Below, in pieces: positions 8,755 to 18,006 of a stretch of DNA of 35,326 bases. Within the stretch, counting starts at the first letter, position 1; every line of letters begins with the position of its first letter. The notes below the pieces were generated by a model that was not told where the DNA came from, searched no databases, and saw only the letters and a program-made list of their open reading frames with translations. The DNA lies in the NCBI GenBank assembly GCA_016206165.1, contig JACQSD010000025.1, forward strand, positions 1 to 35,326, in the 5' to 3' direction. Made by a program: the position numbers and the translations under genes. This DNA comes from Candidatus Uhrbacteria bacterium. GTDB taxonomy: Bacteria; Patescibacteriota; Patescibacteriia; JACQSD01.

Positions 8755-9144
8755 ATGTTTGTCGTAACTGCACGGGTCATTCACGGATTACGGCGCGGAA
8801 GGAACCTTGGGTTTCCTACTGCGAATGTGCGCCATCGCATCGGTCAAGCTCCACCCGATGGCATTTATGCGGCATGGGCATGCATTGATCGACAGTGGTA
8901 TCGTGCTGCGGTGAGTGTGGGGAAAAATAAGACATTTGGCGCGTCACATGCTACTATAGAAGCACATGTGCTCCATTGGAATAGGTCGCTGTATGGGCGG
9001 ACGATCACATTAGTTTTTGTTCGTTGGCTTCGCGCGATGCGCCGTTTCAATACGGATCAAGCACTGGTTCATACGATGAGAATGGATATAAAGAGAGTAA
9101 ATAGTTTCTTAGTTTCCCGCTGCGGCCGTTCTGGAATTTCTTAA
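8755..9144 (+). CDS. Stand-alone riboflavin kinase domain (RibF C-terminal type)
   Basis: ARVIHGLRRGRNLGFPTANV...PPDGIYAAWACIDRQWYRAAVSVGKNKTFG...EAHVLHWNRSLYGRTITLVFVRWLR. Confidence 0.85.
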   Translation: MFVVTARVIHGLRRGRNLGFPTANVRHRIGQAPPDGIYAAWACIDRQWYRAAVSVGKNKTFGASHATIEAHVLHWNRSLYGRTITLVFVRWLRAMRRFNTDQALVHTMRMDIKRVNSFLVSRCGRSGIS

Positions 9145-9157
9145 TTTCTTACCGATT

Positions 9158-9793
9158 ATGTTCACTGGAATTATTAGCACCATTGGGACCATTGCACGGA
9201 TCGAGCGCACTGCAAAAAAGAATCGTGTGACGTGTGCCGTGGCAGAAAAAAAATGGCGCGCAATGCTTTCGGTTGGTACGAGCGTGAGCATGGATGGAAC
9301 ATGCGTGACGATCGTTGCATTGCAGCCAAAGGGGTTCTTGGTCGACATTGCGCGTGAAACGGAGCGTGTGACAAATATCGGATCATGGAAAAAAGGACAT
9401 CGCGTGAATCTCGAGTTACCCGTTCGTGCAAATGAGATGCTCTCTGGCCACCTCCTCCTCGGGCATGTCGATGGCGTCGGTCATGTCGTCGAAATATATG
9501 ATCAGGGAAATGGAAAGCGGCTTGTCGTCGCACCACCCCCTGATCTTTTTCGTTTCTTGCCATACAAGGGGTCAATCGCAGTGAACGGAGTGAGCCTCAC
9601 CATCGCAAATGTGGATGCAGACAAGCATCAATGCATTATTGCGCTCATCCCCCATACGATTCATCACACGACACTTGGCGTGTTGAAACCAAAAGATCTT
9701 GTGAACATCGAAGTTGATGCGATCGCACGTTACCTTGATCAACTGCTCGAGGAACGATTTAAAATATTTGAAGAGCGATTATTACAGCGATGA
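9158..9793 (+). CDS. ribE: Riboflavin synthase alpha chain
   Basis: MFTGIISTIGTI..., duplicated lumazine-binding domains, GHLLLGHVDGVG, GSIAVNGVSLTIANV. Confidence 0.93.
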   Translation: MFTGIISTIGTIARIERTAKKNRVTCAVAEKKWRAMLSVGTSVSMDGTCVTIVALQPKGFLVDIARETERVTNIGSWKKGHRVNLELPVRANEMLSGHLLLGHVDGVGHVVEIYDQGNGKRLVVAPPPDLFRFLPYKGSIAVNGVSLTIANVDADKHQCIIALIPHTIHHTTLGVLKPKDLVNIEVDAIARYLDQLLEERFKIFEERLLQR

Positions 9794-10590
9794 AAACGAA
9801 CAAGTTTATTATCATCATCGTGCTCGTGGTTGCTGTTTTTTTTGGCTACCGTTGGTATCGTCGTGCCACTGCTCCACCACCGCCCCCCCCACCACCGTCG
9901 ATTGAGCAGACGATTACGACAATCGAGGGGTGGACTGTTGAAGAAATTGCCGAGTATCTCCGCGATGCGATTGGGATGCCAGTAACGGCGTTCGAGAAGG
10001 CAGCATTTGCGTATCCGAAAAGTCCGGCGGGAAAGAGTTTTTTTGGTGGTGGCCGTATACAGAGTGTCGAGGGCTATCTTTTTCCAGATACGTATCGTGT
10101 GTATAAGAAGGCGACAGCGCTTGATGTGGTTGAGAAGATGCTTGCAAATTTTGATGCGCGCGTCACCGCAGATATTCGCGCAAAAATTCGTGCGCAACGT
10201 CTCACGCTCCACGAGGGGGTCACGCTCGCAAGTATTATTGAGCAGGAGGTGGCAACACCCGAAGATCGGCGGGTTGTTGCCGATATTTTTTTGAAACGTT
10301 TGAAAGCCGGTATTGCACTGCAGGCGGACTCGACCGTGAATTATATTACGAAGAAGGGGATGAGCCGCGCGACGATTGTGGATACAAAAATTGATTCTCC
10401 GTACAACACGTATCGTTATCGTGGCCTTCCGCCAGGGCCGATTAGCAACCCTGGGCTTGACGCGATCCTTGCCGTTGCAGAGCCGACCCTATCACCGTAT
10501 TTGTATTTTCTCACAACCGAAGATGGCCGCGTCATTTATGCAAGGGATTTCGAGGAGCACAAACAGAACCGGCAGCGCTATTTGCACTGA
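9790..10590 (+). CDS. mltG: Endolytic transglycosylase MltG (YceG-like)
   Basis: N-terminal TM, LEGYLFPDTY-like VEGYLFPDTYRV, LASIIEQEV, ALQADSTVNY, SPYNTYRYRGLPPGPISNPGLDAI. Confidence 0.95.
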   Translation: MKTNKFIIIIVLVVAVFFGYRWYRRATAPPPPPPPPSIEQTITTIEGWTVEEIAEYLRDAIGMPVTAFEKAAFAYPKSPAGKSFFGGGRIQSVEGYLFPDTYRVYKKATALDVVEKMLANFDARVTADIRAKIRAQRLTLHEGVTLASIIEQEVATPEDRRVVADIFLKRLKAGIALQADSTVNYITKKGMSRATIVDTKIDSPYNTYRYRGLPPGPISNPGLDAILAVAEPTLSPYLYFLTTEDGRVIYARDFEEHKQNRQRYLH

Positions 10591-11005
10591 ATCACAGAAT
10601 CACGGAATCATTTATGACACCGTTTCAAGAACAACTTAAAAGCAAGATGCATGCGTATGTGCGATTTGTCTATCGAGTGACGAAGAATTTTCCGCGAGAT
10701 GAAATCTACGGAGTAACATCACAAATAAGACGAGCCGCTGTTTCTATCGTTCTCAATTTTATTGAAGGTTATGCGCGAAGGAAATTGCTCGTGCAGCTGA
10801 ATTTTTTTGAGACGTCGTATGGCTCTCTCCAGGAATCAAAGTATTTACTCCTCCTGTCTTCTGAAGAGGCATATATGACTCAAGATGAATATAAAATTGG
10901 CACGAAGATGGCAGAAGAGATTGGAGCAATGCTTTGGACGGAAATTATTTCTATTGATAAAAGTGCAAAGTGATTCTGTGTTTTTTTGATTCTGTGTTTC
11001 TGTGA
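10588..11005. repeat. Inverted microrepeats flanking the four-helix bundle gene
   Basis: cacagaatca (10593-10602) upstream; its exact reverse complement tgattctgtg at 10971-10980 and 10987-10996. Confidence 0.7.
10614..10973 (+). CDS. Four-helix bundle protein (23S rRNA intervening-sequence protein family)
   Basis: VYRVTKNFPRDEIYGVTSQIRRAAVSIVLNFIEGYAR...LNFFETSYGSLQESKYLLLLS. Confidence 0.9.
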   Translation: MTPFQEQLKSKMHAYVRFVYRVTKNFPRDEIYGVTSQIRRAAVSIVLNFIEGYARRKLLVQLNFFETSYGSLQESKYLLLLSSEEAYMTQDEYKIGTKMAEEIGAMLWTEIISIDKSAK

Positions 11006-11010
11006 AAATA

Positions 11011-11700
11011 ATGAAAACTGTAGTCATCTCTCTCGGAGGGTCACTCATCGTCCCGGACGGCGGGATTGATATTCGTTTTCTCAAAAAATTTCGTGCTCTG
11101 ATTTTGGCACACGTCCGACGGGGTGTGCGTTTCGTCATCATCACCGGCGGGGGAACAGTGTGCAGAGATTATCAAAATGCACTCCGTGATTTAGGGAGGC
11201 GCGACGCGACAGATCTCGATTGGATCGGTATTCGGATAAGCAGATTAAATGCACATCTTGTCCGGATTATGTTTGGAAGCCGTGCCCCTGATCGATTTAT
11301 CACTGACGCAACAAACGTGCATCCACGTGAGTACAGAAAATATCCGCTCCTCGTTGCCGGAGGAGAAAAGCCGGGTCAATCAACGGATGATGTCGCGGTC
11401 AAGCTCGCCATTCGCTTTGGTGCACATGAGCTCATTAATCTTTCAAACATTCGCTACGTCTACGATCGTGATCCACGGAAACATAAAGATGCGAAACCGT
11501 ATCACGAAATGTCGTGGAAGGAATTAAAGAAACTCGTCGGAAGTAAATGGACTCCTGGCGCCAATGTTCCCTTTGATCCACGAGCAACCGCGCTTGCTGT
11601 GAAACATCATCGCACGCTCTTTTTCCTCCATGGCGGTGATATGAAAAATCTTAGCCGCTGTCTCGCTGGAAAAAAATTCGAAGGGACGATCGTACAGTGA
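11011..11700 (+). CDS. Amino-acid-kinase family UMP kinase, archaeal type
   Basis: VVISLGGSLIVPDGG...FVIITGGGTVCRDYQ...DATDLDWIGIRISRLNAHLV...PLLVAGGEKPGQSTDDVAVKLA...YDRDPRKHKDAK. Confidence 0.8.
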   Translation: MKTVVISLGGSLIVPDGGIDIRFLKKFRALILAHVRRGVRFVIITGGGTVCRDYQNALRDLGRRDATDLDWIGIRISRLNAHLVRIMFGSRAPDRFITDATNVHPREYRKYPLLVAGGEKPGQSTDDVAVKLAIRFGAHELINLSNIRYVYDRDPRKHKDAKPYHEMSWKELKKLVGSKWTPGANVPFDPRATALAVKHHRTLFFLHGGDMKNLSRCLAGKKFEGTIVQ

Positions 11701-11720
11701 TTATGATCTCCACCACGATT

Positions 11721-11752
11721 CCCTCTCCTCGTAGGAGAGGGTTAGGGTGAGG
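11721..11752. repeat. CCCTCTCCTC-R-TAGGAGAGGG...AGGGTGAGG palindromic repeat, copy 2
   Basis: ccctctcctcgtaggagagggttagggtgagg, intergenic. Confidence 0.7.
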
Positions 11753-11801
11753 TTTTCGAGATCGACCTCGTAAAATTAAGTACGTGACACTATTACACGG
11801 T

Positions 11802-13283
11802 ATGTTCACATTCCCATCACACATTGGTAAAAAACTCGCGAAGAAAAAGATCACGTGGATTCGCGATCAAGAATGGTACCCGAAGTCTTTTCAGGGCTGG
11901 GCTGGACTTTTGATTATTCAGGGTGCGGGCGCGGTTGCTGCCACATTGAAACGAATGCCGCAGGCGATGCGGTTTGGCGCGATGACCGTGGAAGGCACGC
12001 AGAGCTCATGGTACTGGAATGTCGCTGAACAGCGGCGCGTGCGGCCGATCCTTATTACAAAGTTGCGCAAAAATTCTGCATGGGCGCGTATGATTGTCCG
12101 GAAGTTTTTTGTGGCATGGCACGCGTTTGATCGGACGGTAACACGGGTATTGCATCAAGATTTTTCGAGCCTTTCATTACGACAGCTCGGAACGTTGTAT
12201 ACCGAGTGCGTTGATGCAGCGCTTGTTCAGGCCTCATACGGGTATATCGTCGAACCATTCTTAACCGCAGGGGAGGAAGATTGGTTGGTTGCGGCGATCC
12301 GCGATGCACTGCCAGAGAAAATCGCGACGGCGCGCGTCGAAGAGATTACTCGCGTGTTGACGACGCATACGATTCCCACATTCTCACAAGAAGAGGCATG
12401 GTCGCGCGCCGCGCTCGCCAAGAAAGCGCGAGGGCGTGTGTTTGATCGCGCACTGAAGGCGCATGTGGAAAAATTCGCGACGATGCGGGGGAATTACTAT
12501 GATGTGCCGCGGCTTACAGAAAAAGAAGTGCGTGCATCATTGCGAACGTTTGATGTGCATGGTGCGGAGGAGAGCCAGAGGATGATGCGTCGTACTGCTC
12601 GAGCGAAAGCCCGCATCGTAAAACAGTATCGTCTTCACGCGCTCGCATCACTCCTTGATGGTGCTGAACAATTTGCGCACATGCAGGATTATCGGAAGTG
12701 GGCAGTGACAAAGGTGAATGACGTTGTGTTCCAGCTTCTTGATGCAATGGCGCCGCTCCTTTCCGTATCGGCAACGACACTTCGTTACGCAACGCCGAAC
12801 GAGATTGTTCGCGCGTGCATGGGCAAAAGAATAGATTGGAAATCAGTGGGAGAGCGCAGTGCAGGGACATTGTATTGGTGCACCGCGAGCGGCGTCACTG
12901 TTTATCAAGGCAAGGCATTGCGCGGATTTGACGCCAAGTTTTTTCATGGCAGTGCAGGCGTGAATAAAGTATTGAAAGGAACAACCGCAATGCCGGGAAA
13001 AGTGCGCGGGCGCGTGCGCATTGTGTATGGCCGTCTCGAGTTTGCGGCGTTCAAGAAAGGGGAGATCCTCGTAACCAATAATACAACGCCGGAGTTTGTA
13101 CCAACAATGAAACGCGCGGCTGCGATTGTCACCGAACAGGGCGGCATCACCTCGCACGCAGCGATCATCTCCCGTGAACTCAAAGTCCCTTGCATCATCG
13201 GGACAAAAGTCGCCACCAAAGTTTTCAAAACTGGCGATCGCGTGGAAGTTGACGCCGAGAACGGAGTTGTAAGGAAGATATAA
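11802..13283 (+). CDS. PEP-utilizer phosphohistidine-domain protein, paralog A1 (no ATP-grasp domain)
   Basis: C-terminus GKVRGRVRIV...KGEILVTNNTTPEFVPTMKRAAAIVTEQGGITSHAAIISRELKVPCIIGTKVATKVFKTGDRVEVDAENGVVRKI. GTG start at 11784 also possible. Confidence 0.9.
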   Translation: MFTFPSHIGKKLAKKKITWIRDQEWYPKSFQGWAGLLIIQGAGAVAATLKRMPQAMRFGAMTVEGTQSSWYWNVAEQRRVRPILITKLRKNSAWARMIVRKFFVAWHAFDRTVTRVLHQDFSSLSLRQLGTLYTECVDAALVQASYGYIVEPFLTAGEEDWLVAAIRDALPEKIATARVEEITRVLTTHTIPTFSQEEAWSRAALAKKARGRVFDRALKAHVEKFATMRGNYYDVPRLTEKEVRASLRTFDVHGAEESQRMMRRTARAKARIVKQYRLHALASLLDGAEQFAHMQDYRKWAVTKVNDVVFQLLDAMAPLLSVSATTLRYATPNEIVRACMGKRIDWKSVGERSAGTLYWCTASGVTVYQGKALRGFDAKFFHGSAGVNKVLKGTTAMPGKVRGRVRIVYGRLEFAAFKKGEILVTNNTTPEFVPTMKRAAAIVTEQGGITSHAAIISRELKVPCIIGTKVATKVFKTGDRVEVDAENGVVRKI

Positions 13284-13290
13284 CCACTCT

Positions 13291-13944
13291 ATGCGCACGC
13301 TCGCATTCATTGATGCATCAAATCTCTTTTATGGCGGTGAGAAGAGTTTAGGTTGGAAGATTGATTATCAAAAGTTACTCCAGTATCTTCGCGAGAAGTA
13401 TCAGGTTGAGGCCGCATTTTATTTTGGTGGCGTTGAGATACATAATTTTCAATTTGATTACCTTGCGAACGATACAGTACCGATTGATCTGCTCGTGTCG
13501 CATCTCTCGCGACTCGTGCACGAGCGCGGGGACACATTGGATGATGCCGCATTATTGCTCTTGAGTCGACATCTTGCGCGTGTCCGATTCTATGTGCGAC
13601 TGCAAGAGTTCGGTTATCAGCTGCGCCTGAAGCCGGTCAAATTGTATACCAATGATGACGGTACGACTCGGCGGAAGGCCAATTGCGATGTCGACATGAC
13701 ATTTGTTCTCATGAAGGAGCAGGAGCATTTCGATCGCGTCATCATTCTTTCTGGCGATGGAGATTTCTTACCAGTTTTGAAGCATTTACGAAAGGAGGGT
13801 AAGGAGATCATTGTTCTTGCCCGTGGGCCTCGGGCAGCCCGTGAGATTCGACAGTTTGCAGGGGGAAACTTTCGAGATTTTGAGTATCTGAAGTATCTTT
13901 TGAAGATGGAAGATGAAGTAAATAAACGGAGGGGACTCATATAG
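13291..13944 (+). CDS. NYN domain protein (LabA/DUF88-like, PIN-fold)
   Basis: LAFIDASNLFYGG...KANCDVDMTFVLMKEQEHFDRVIILSGDGDFLPVLKHLRKEGKEIIVLARG. Confidence 0.9.
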   Translation: MRTLAFIDASNLFYGGEKSLGWKIDYQKLLQYLREKYQVEAAFYFGGVEIHNFQFDYLANDTVPIDLLVSHLSRLVHERGDTLDDAALLLLSRHLARVRFYVRLQEFGYQLRLKPVKLYTNDDGTTRRKANCDVDMTFVLMKEQEHFDRVIILSGDGDFLPVLKHLRKEGKEIIVLARGPRAAREIRQFAGGNFRDFEYLKYLLKMEDEVNKRRGLI

Positions 13945-13954
13945 AATCCCCTCC
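13928..13954 (+). terminator. Hairpin terminator after the NYN gene
   Basis: GGAGGGGA...TCCCCTCC stem overlapping the gene end. Confidence 0.65.
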
Positions 13955-14051
13955 ACGTTTAGTACTTTTACTATAGCAATCATCATGATATTGTGTCAAG
14001 AGCAGCCTGACAGAGCAGCCTGATACAGGGCAATGACGAGATTTTTACACT

Positions 14052-15440
14052 ATGACTTCACCATGGAAAAAATTTATTGCGCGGGAAGGGGTTGATGTGT
14101 TGACGATTTCATCGTTGGACATTGTTTTCTATGCCTGCATTCGGGAGTACGACAAGAAAACGCGGGAGCCGTTCTTTACCCGCGTGCAGGATCGTGTGCT
14201 CACGCATTATCTTTGCGTGGACCCATTGCCGGTGGGAAGAAAGATTTATCCGATCTTCTTTAAAACTCCTGCGCATGTACAGCGGTACTATCGCGAAGGA
14301 TTAAAATTTTTATCGCATGTACGGAGGATAACACGTGCATGGAAAAAGAAAGCAGCGCGGTCGGATCATGCATGGCAGCTTGCTGCATTTAAGGAATTCC
14401 GAAAACAATTTTTGTACGTCAATTATACTTTCAGCATCTGGCCGTGGTGGGGGATTGAATCGTGGCAGACCGATGCGGATGCGTTGTTCAACACGTTGAT
14501 CGAGCGTCGTGGGTTGCAGGATCGCAGAGACGAACTCCTTGCGTCTATTTATCATCCGTGGAAGAAGACAGCGATCATCGAACTCCAGGATCACATGCGC
14601 CATGGAGTAGCGATCCCCAAGCTGCTGCAGCGGTATCAATTCCTGCGGAGCTGGTCGGTCGTGTGGTATCGTCCGATTAACAAGCAGTGGATCGAGGATT
14701 TCAAGAAACAAAATATCGCGGGTGCGCATATGAAACTATTGCCACGTGCAGCTCTGGCGCGTCTCTTGCGGCCGACAAAAAAAGAGCGATGGTTTCTTGA
14801 TATCGCACCATACATTATTTTTTTTAAGGATTGGCGCGATGATGTGCGACGTACGCACGTTTACGAATGGTCGTTTTTCTGGGACGCATTAGCAGAACGT
14901 TTTCACGTCGAACGGAATGACCTCGGGTATCTCTCGTTTGATGAGATGGAGCAGGCAATCAAGACAGATCATTTTCCTGTGGAGACTGTTGCATATCGAA
15001 AGAGTCATCCATGTATCATCACGACGAGCGGGAATGATCGCAATATGACGGTGCATGACAAAAACATCCGACGGTATCTTTCGATTATCAATGCGGTTGA
15101 TCATGCAGCAGCGAAGAGTATTGCGATCACAGGGCTCATTGCACAGACCGGAAAGGCACGCGGTATTGTGCGAATCCTAAAAACATATCACGACATTAAA
15201 AAATTCAAGCAAGGCGAAATCTTGGTTGCGAATACGACGCATCCGAATTATCTCCCAGCAATGCAAAAGGCAGCCGCGTTTGTGACGAATGAGGGGGGCA
15301 TCGTGAGTCATGCCTCGATCGTCGCCCGTGAACTGAAAAAGCCGTGCATCGTCGGCACAAAAAATGCGACTGACATTCTTAAGGATGGCGATGTAGTAGA
15401 AGTCGATGCGGAGCGCGGAATTATTAAGAAAATCTCCTAA
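14052..15440 (+). CDS. PEP-utilizer phosphohistidine-domain protein, paralog A2
   Basis: ...QGEILVANTTHPNYLPAMQKAAAFVTNEGGIVSHASIVARELKKPCIVGTKNATDILKDGDVVEVDAERGIIKKIS. Confidence 0.9.
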   Translation: MTSPWKKFIAREGVDVLTISSLDIVFYACIREYDKKTREPFFTRVQDRVLTHYLCVDPLPVGRKIYPIFFKTPAHVQRYYREGLKFLSHVRRITRAWKKKAARSDHAWQLAAFKEFRKQFLYVNYTFSIWPWWGIESWQTDADALFNTLIERRGLQDRRDELLASIYHPWKKTAIIELQDHMRHGVAIPKLLQRYQFLRSWSVVWYRPINKQWIEDFKKQNIAGAHMKLLPRAALARLLRPTKKERWFLDIAPYIIFFKDWRDDVRRTHVYEWSFFWDALAERFHVERNDLGYLSFDEMEQAIKTDHFPVETVAYRKSHPCIITTSGNDRNMTVHDKNIRRYLSIINAVDHAAAKSIAITGLIAQTGKARGIVRILKTYHDIKKFKQGEILVANTTHPNYLPAMQKAAAFVTNEGGIVSHASIVARELKKPCIVGTKNATDILKDGDVVEVDAERGIIKKIS

Positions 15441-15449
15441 CCGCGCGGA

Positions 15450-15488
15450 GCCCCGTACTGTCCGCCTCGTGCGGGCTAGTACTGGGGC
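15450..15488 (+). terminator. Imperfect hairpin downstream of A2
   Basis: GCCCCgTACT...AGTACTGGGGC; no clear T-tract. Confidence 0.4.
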
Positions 15489-15583
15489 GGATCAAGGTAT
15501 CATAAGAAAGGTGTAGTGCTCGACTTTACAGATGTCTTATAGAGTGTTAAGATTGATGAATCTACAATTAACAATTCATCCTT

Positions 15584-16924
15584 ATGTCATTCACTGAAGG
15601 GGAACAAGAAGTCACAACTAATCATGGTCTAGAGCAGCAGGAGTTCGGCGAACGCATGCGCGTTGAGGCACAAGAATTGCAATCGGAACTTGAGAAGAAT
15701 TACAAGGACTTTCATGAGAATCCGGAACTTGGTGGAGAAGAAAAACGAACCTCTGGGCGTGTCATTGAAGAGCTCGAAAAACTTGGCATTGAGATTGTGG
15801 GAAAAGAAATTGGATACAAAATGGGTACTGGTATTGTTGCGCGAATCAAGGGTAAGCAAGGTGGACCCGTGATTGCACTCCGTGCAGACATGGATGCACT
15901 GCCAATTCAAGAAGATTCCTCACACGAGCTTCGATCAAAAAAAGATAAAGTGATGCACGCATGCGGGCATGATGCGCATACGACTGGACTTCTTGGTGCC
16001 GCGACGCTGTTGAAGGATCTCGCAGATAACGGTGAATTACCCGGCGATGTGATTCTTCTTTTCCAGCCGAGTGAAGAAAAGACGCATCAGAAAGAAAGCG
16101 GATCAGTGCAGATGGTCAAGTTTTTAGAGGAGCATGGCTTGCGTAACGAAATTAAGGCATTCTTTGGTATCCATGTACGGAGTGATCACGAACGCGGATG
16201 GGTGAATTTGAAAGACGGGATTCAGTTTGGAAGTTCCGGGGAGATTGATATCACACTTAAATCTCCAGGAGGGCATATCATGAATGCGTATACCGAACCG
16301 AATTTGAATCTTATTTTTGCAGAGATTACGGTCGAGCTCGATAAAATATTTCGTGCGGCAGGAGAAAGTAAAGAGGCGCTCATTGCATCAGGGCGAACGA
16401 ATTTTGCAGGGTCGGGATACAATGTCCTTCCCGCAGCTGCAGACAGCACCTTTGTCGTTCGCATTGCATCGGAGCGATATCGAGAAATTCGTACAGATGT
16501 TCTCAATACGATTCAGAAGGTTGTTGCCGATGCGGTTGCACGACATGATCCAACAAAGAAGGTGCAGATTGAGCTCACCCCACGTCCTGGCTATCGGCCG
16601 GTGATTCATCGTGATCCTGAATTGGTGAAAATTGCGGACGCGTCGGTTGCAGGGACTGTTGACGATTATCATCGCGTGGAGGTGACGGAAAATGCGGGTG
16701 AAGATTTCTGTTTTTATCTAGAAAAGTTCGCGGATAAGCAAATCCCCGGAACGTTCGTATGTGTGGGGGCAGCAAATCCGGACAAGGGTATACCAAAAAT
16801 CGGACATCATACGCCAAAGTTCAGGATTGACTCGGATGTGCTCCCCGAAGTTTCCGCGTTGCACGCAACACTCGCAGTCAATGCATTAAAGTATTTTGAA
16901 AATATTCGACGTCCGCAAAACTAA
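15584..16924 (+). CDS. M20D family amidohydrolase/peptidase
   Basis: VIALRADMDALPIQE...KVMHACGHDAHTTGLLGAA...LLFQPSEE...TENAGEDFCFYLE...GHHTPKFRID. Confidence 0.9.
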   Translation: MSFTEGEQEVTTNHGLEQQEFGERMRVEAQELQSELEKNYKDFHENPELGGEEKRTSGRVIEELEKLGIEIVGKEIGYKMGTGIVARIKGKQGGPVIALRADMDALPIQEDSSHELRSKKDKVMHACGHDAHTTGLLGAATLLKDLADNGELPGDVILLFQPSEEKTHQKESGSVQMVKFLEEHGLRNEIKAFFGIHVRSDHERGWVNLKDGIQFGSSGEIDITLKSPGGHIMNAYTEPNLNLIFAEITVELDKIFRAAGESKEALIASGRTNFAGSGYNVLPAAADSTFVVRIASERYREIRTDVLNTIQKVVADAVARHDPTKKVQIELTPRPGYRPVIHRDPELVKIADASVAGTVDDYHRVEVTENAGEDFCFYLEKFADKQIPGTFVCVGAANPDKGIPKIGHHTPKFRIDSDVLPEVSALHATLAVNALKYFENIRRPQN

Positions 16925-16973
16925 ATTCGCCCCATGGTAGTTTAGGATTTAGGATTTCGGATCTCCCTATTCT

Positions 16974-17909
16974 ATGGCTATCCGACACCTTATCAACTCA
17001 TCCGATCTCACGAAAGCAGACTACGACGAAATGCTCCGGCGGTTTCGTTTTTTTGTAAAGAACGGAATCTCACCGGATCTCGCACGTGGGAAGATTGCCG
17101 CAACGCTCTTTTTTCAGCCGTCAACACGTACGATGAATCTGTTCCAGATCGCGATGCTTCGGATGGGCGGTGGCTGGATTGGTACGGTTGGAGAGAAGGG
17201 GCTCTCGATGGAAAAGGGTGAGACGCTCGAAGATACCGTGCGCGAGTACAGTTGTTTTGCGGACATTATTGCGTTACGTCACCCGGATGATGATTCTGCA
17301 GAACGAGCAGCAAAGGCGTCGTTTGTCCCGCTCTTGAATTGTGGGAGCGGATCGCGCGAGCACGCGGTCGCAGTCCCATACGTGTTGTGCGAAATGGCGT
17401 ACTTTTTGAAAGATCGCCCATTACAAGGATTGAAGATTGGAATTTATGGAACACCAGAAATCAATCGCGTCACGAAGGCAATGGTGCCAATTTTTGGAAT
17501 GTTCGGCATGGACCTTGTTGTGGATGACCTCGGACATTTCCCGATTCCGAAGGATATTGAAGAAAAAGCAAAAGCATATGGATTGAAAGGTTTGCGCTAC
17601 GACAAGCTCGAGAATTTTATCGGTGATGTGGATTTCCTTTTCCTCACGCGTGGACTCCAAAAGGGGATCATCCCACCGGACAAGTTCCCGAAAGAAAAAG
17701 AAGAACTGATTTTGAAGAGTTATCAGACAATTACCACGGAGCACATGAAGAAACTGCGCAAGGATGCGTTCCTCTTCATGTTGAAGCCACGAATATTTGA
17801 GGTTGATAAAGCAGTGGATGCTGATCCACGCTGCACGCATTCAAAACAAGAGCCATACAAGGAACTCGGCGCTTCGATGCTTACATTTTACCTCGACATT
17901 AACGTTTAG
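16974..17909 (+). CDS. Divergent aspartate/ornithine carbamoyltransferase superfamily protein
   Basis: FFQPSTRTMNLFQIAMLRMGG, IIALRHPDDDSAERAA, VPLLNCGSGSREH, LKIGIYGTPEINRVTKAM, MLKPRIFEVDKAVDADPR. Confidence 0.82.
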   Translation: MAIRHLINSSDLTKADYDEMLRRFRFFVKNGISPDLARGKIAATLFFQPSTRTMNLFQIAMLRMGGGWIGTVGEKGLSMEKGETLEDTVREYSCFADIIALRHPDDDSAERAAKASFVPLLNCGSGSREHAVAVPYVLCEMAYFLKDRPLQGLKIGIYGTPEINRVTKAMVPIFGMFGMDLVVDDLGHFPIPKDIEEKAKAYGLKGLRYDKLENFIGDVDFLFLTRGLQKGIIPPDKFPKEKEELILKSYQTITTEHMKKLRKDAFLFMLKPRIFEVDKAVDADPRCTHSKQEPYKELGASMLTFYLDINV

Positions 17910-17944
17910 TGTTCGAGCGGGTCGAGAACATTCATAAAAAGAAT

Positions 17945-17976
17945 GAACCCCACGCGCGTTTCCGCACGTGGGGTTC
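17945..17976. terminator. Terminator hairpin between convergent genes
   Basis: GAACCCCACG...CGTGGGGTTC 10-bp stem; T-run on the minus-strand exit. Confidence 0.75.
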
Positions 17977-18006
17977 GTTGTTGCTGAGGTTCTGTCGAGC
18001 GCCTCT

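Noticed and set aside
13990-14030. agagcagcctga direct repeat as transposon target duplication
   Set aside because: Copies are adjacent with no intervening element; looks like ordinary intergenic microrepeat.
16938-16966. tttaggatttaggatttcggat tandem as a regulatory array
   Set aside because: Similar short-period tracts occur before several unrelated genes in the window; no specific evidence of regulation.
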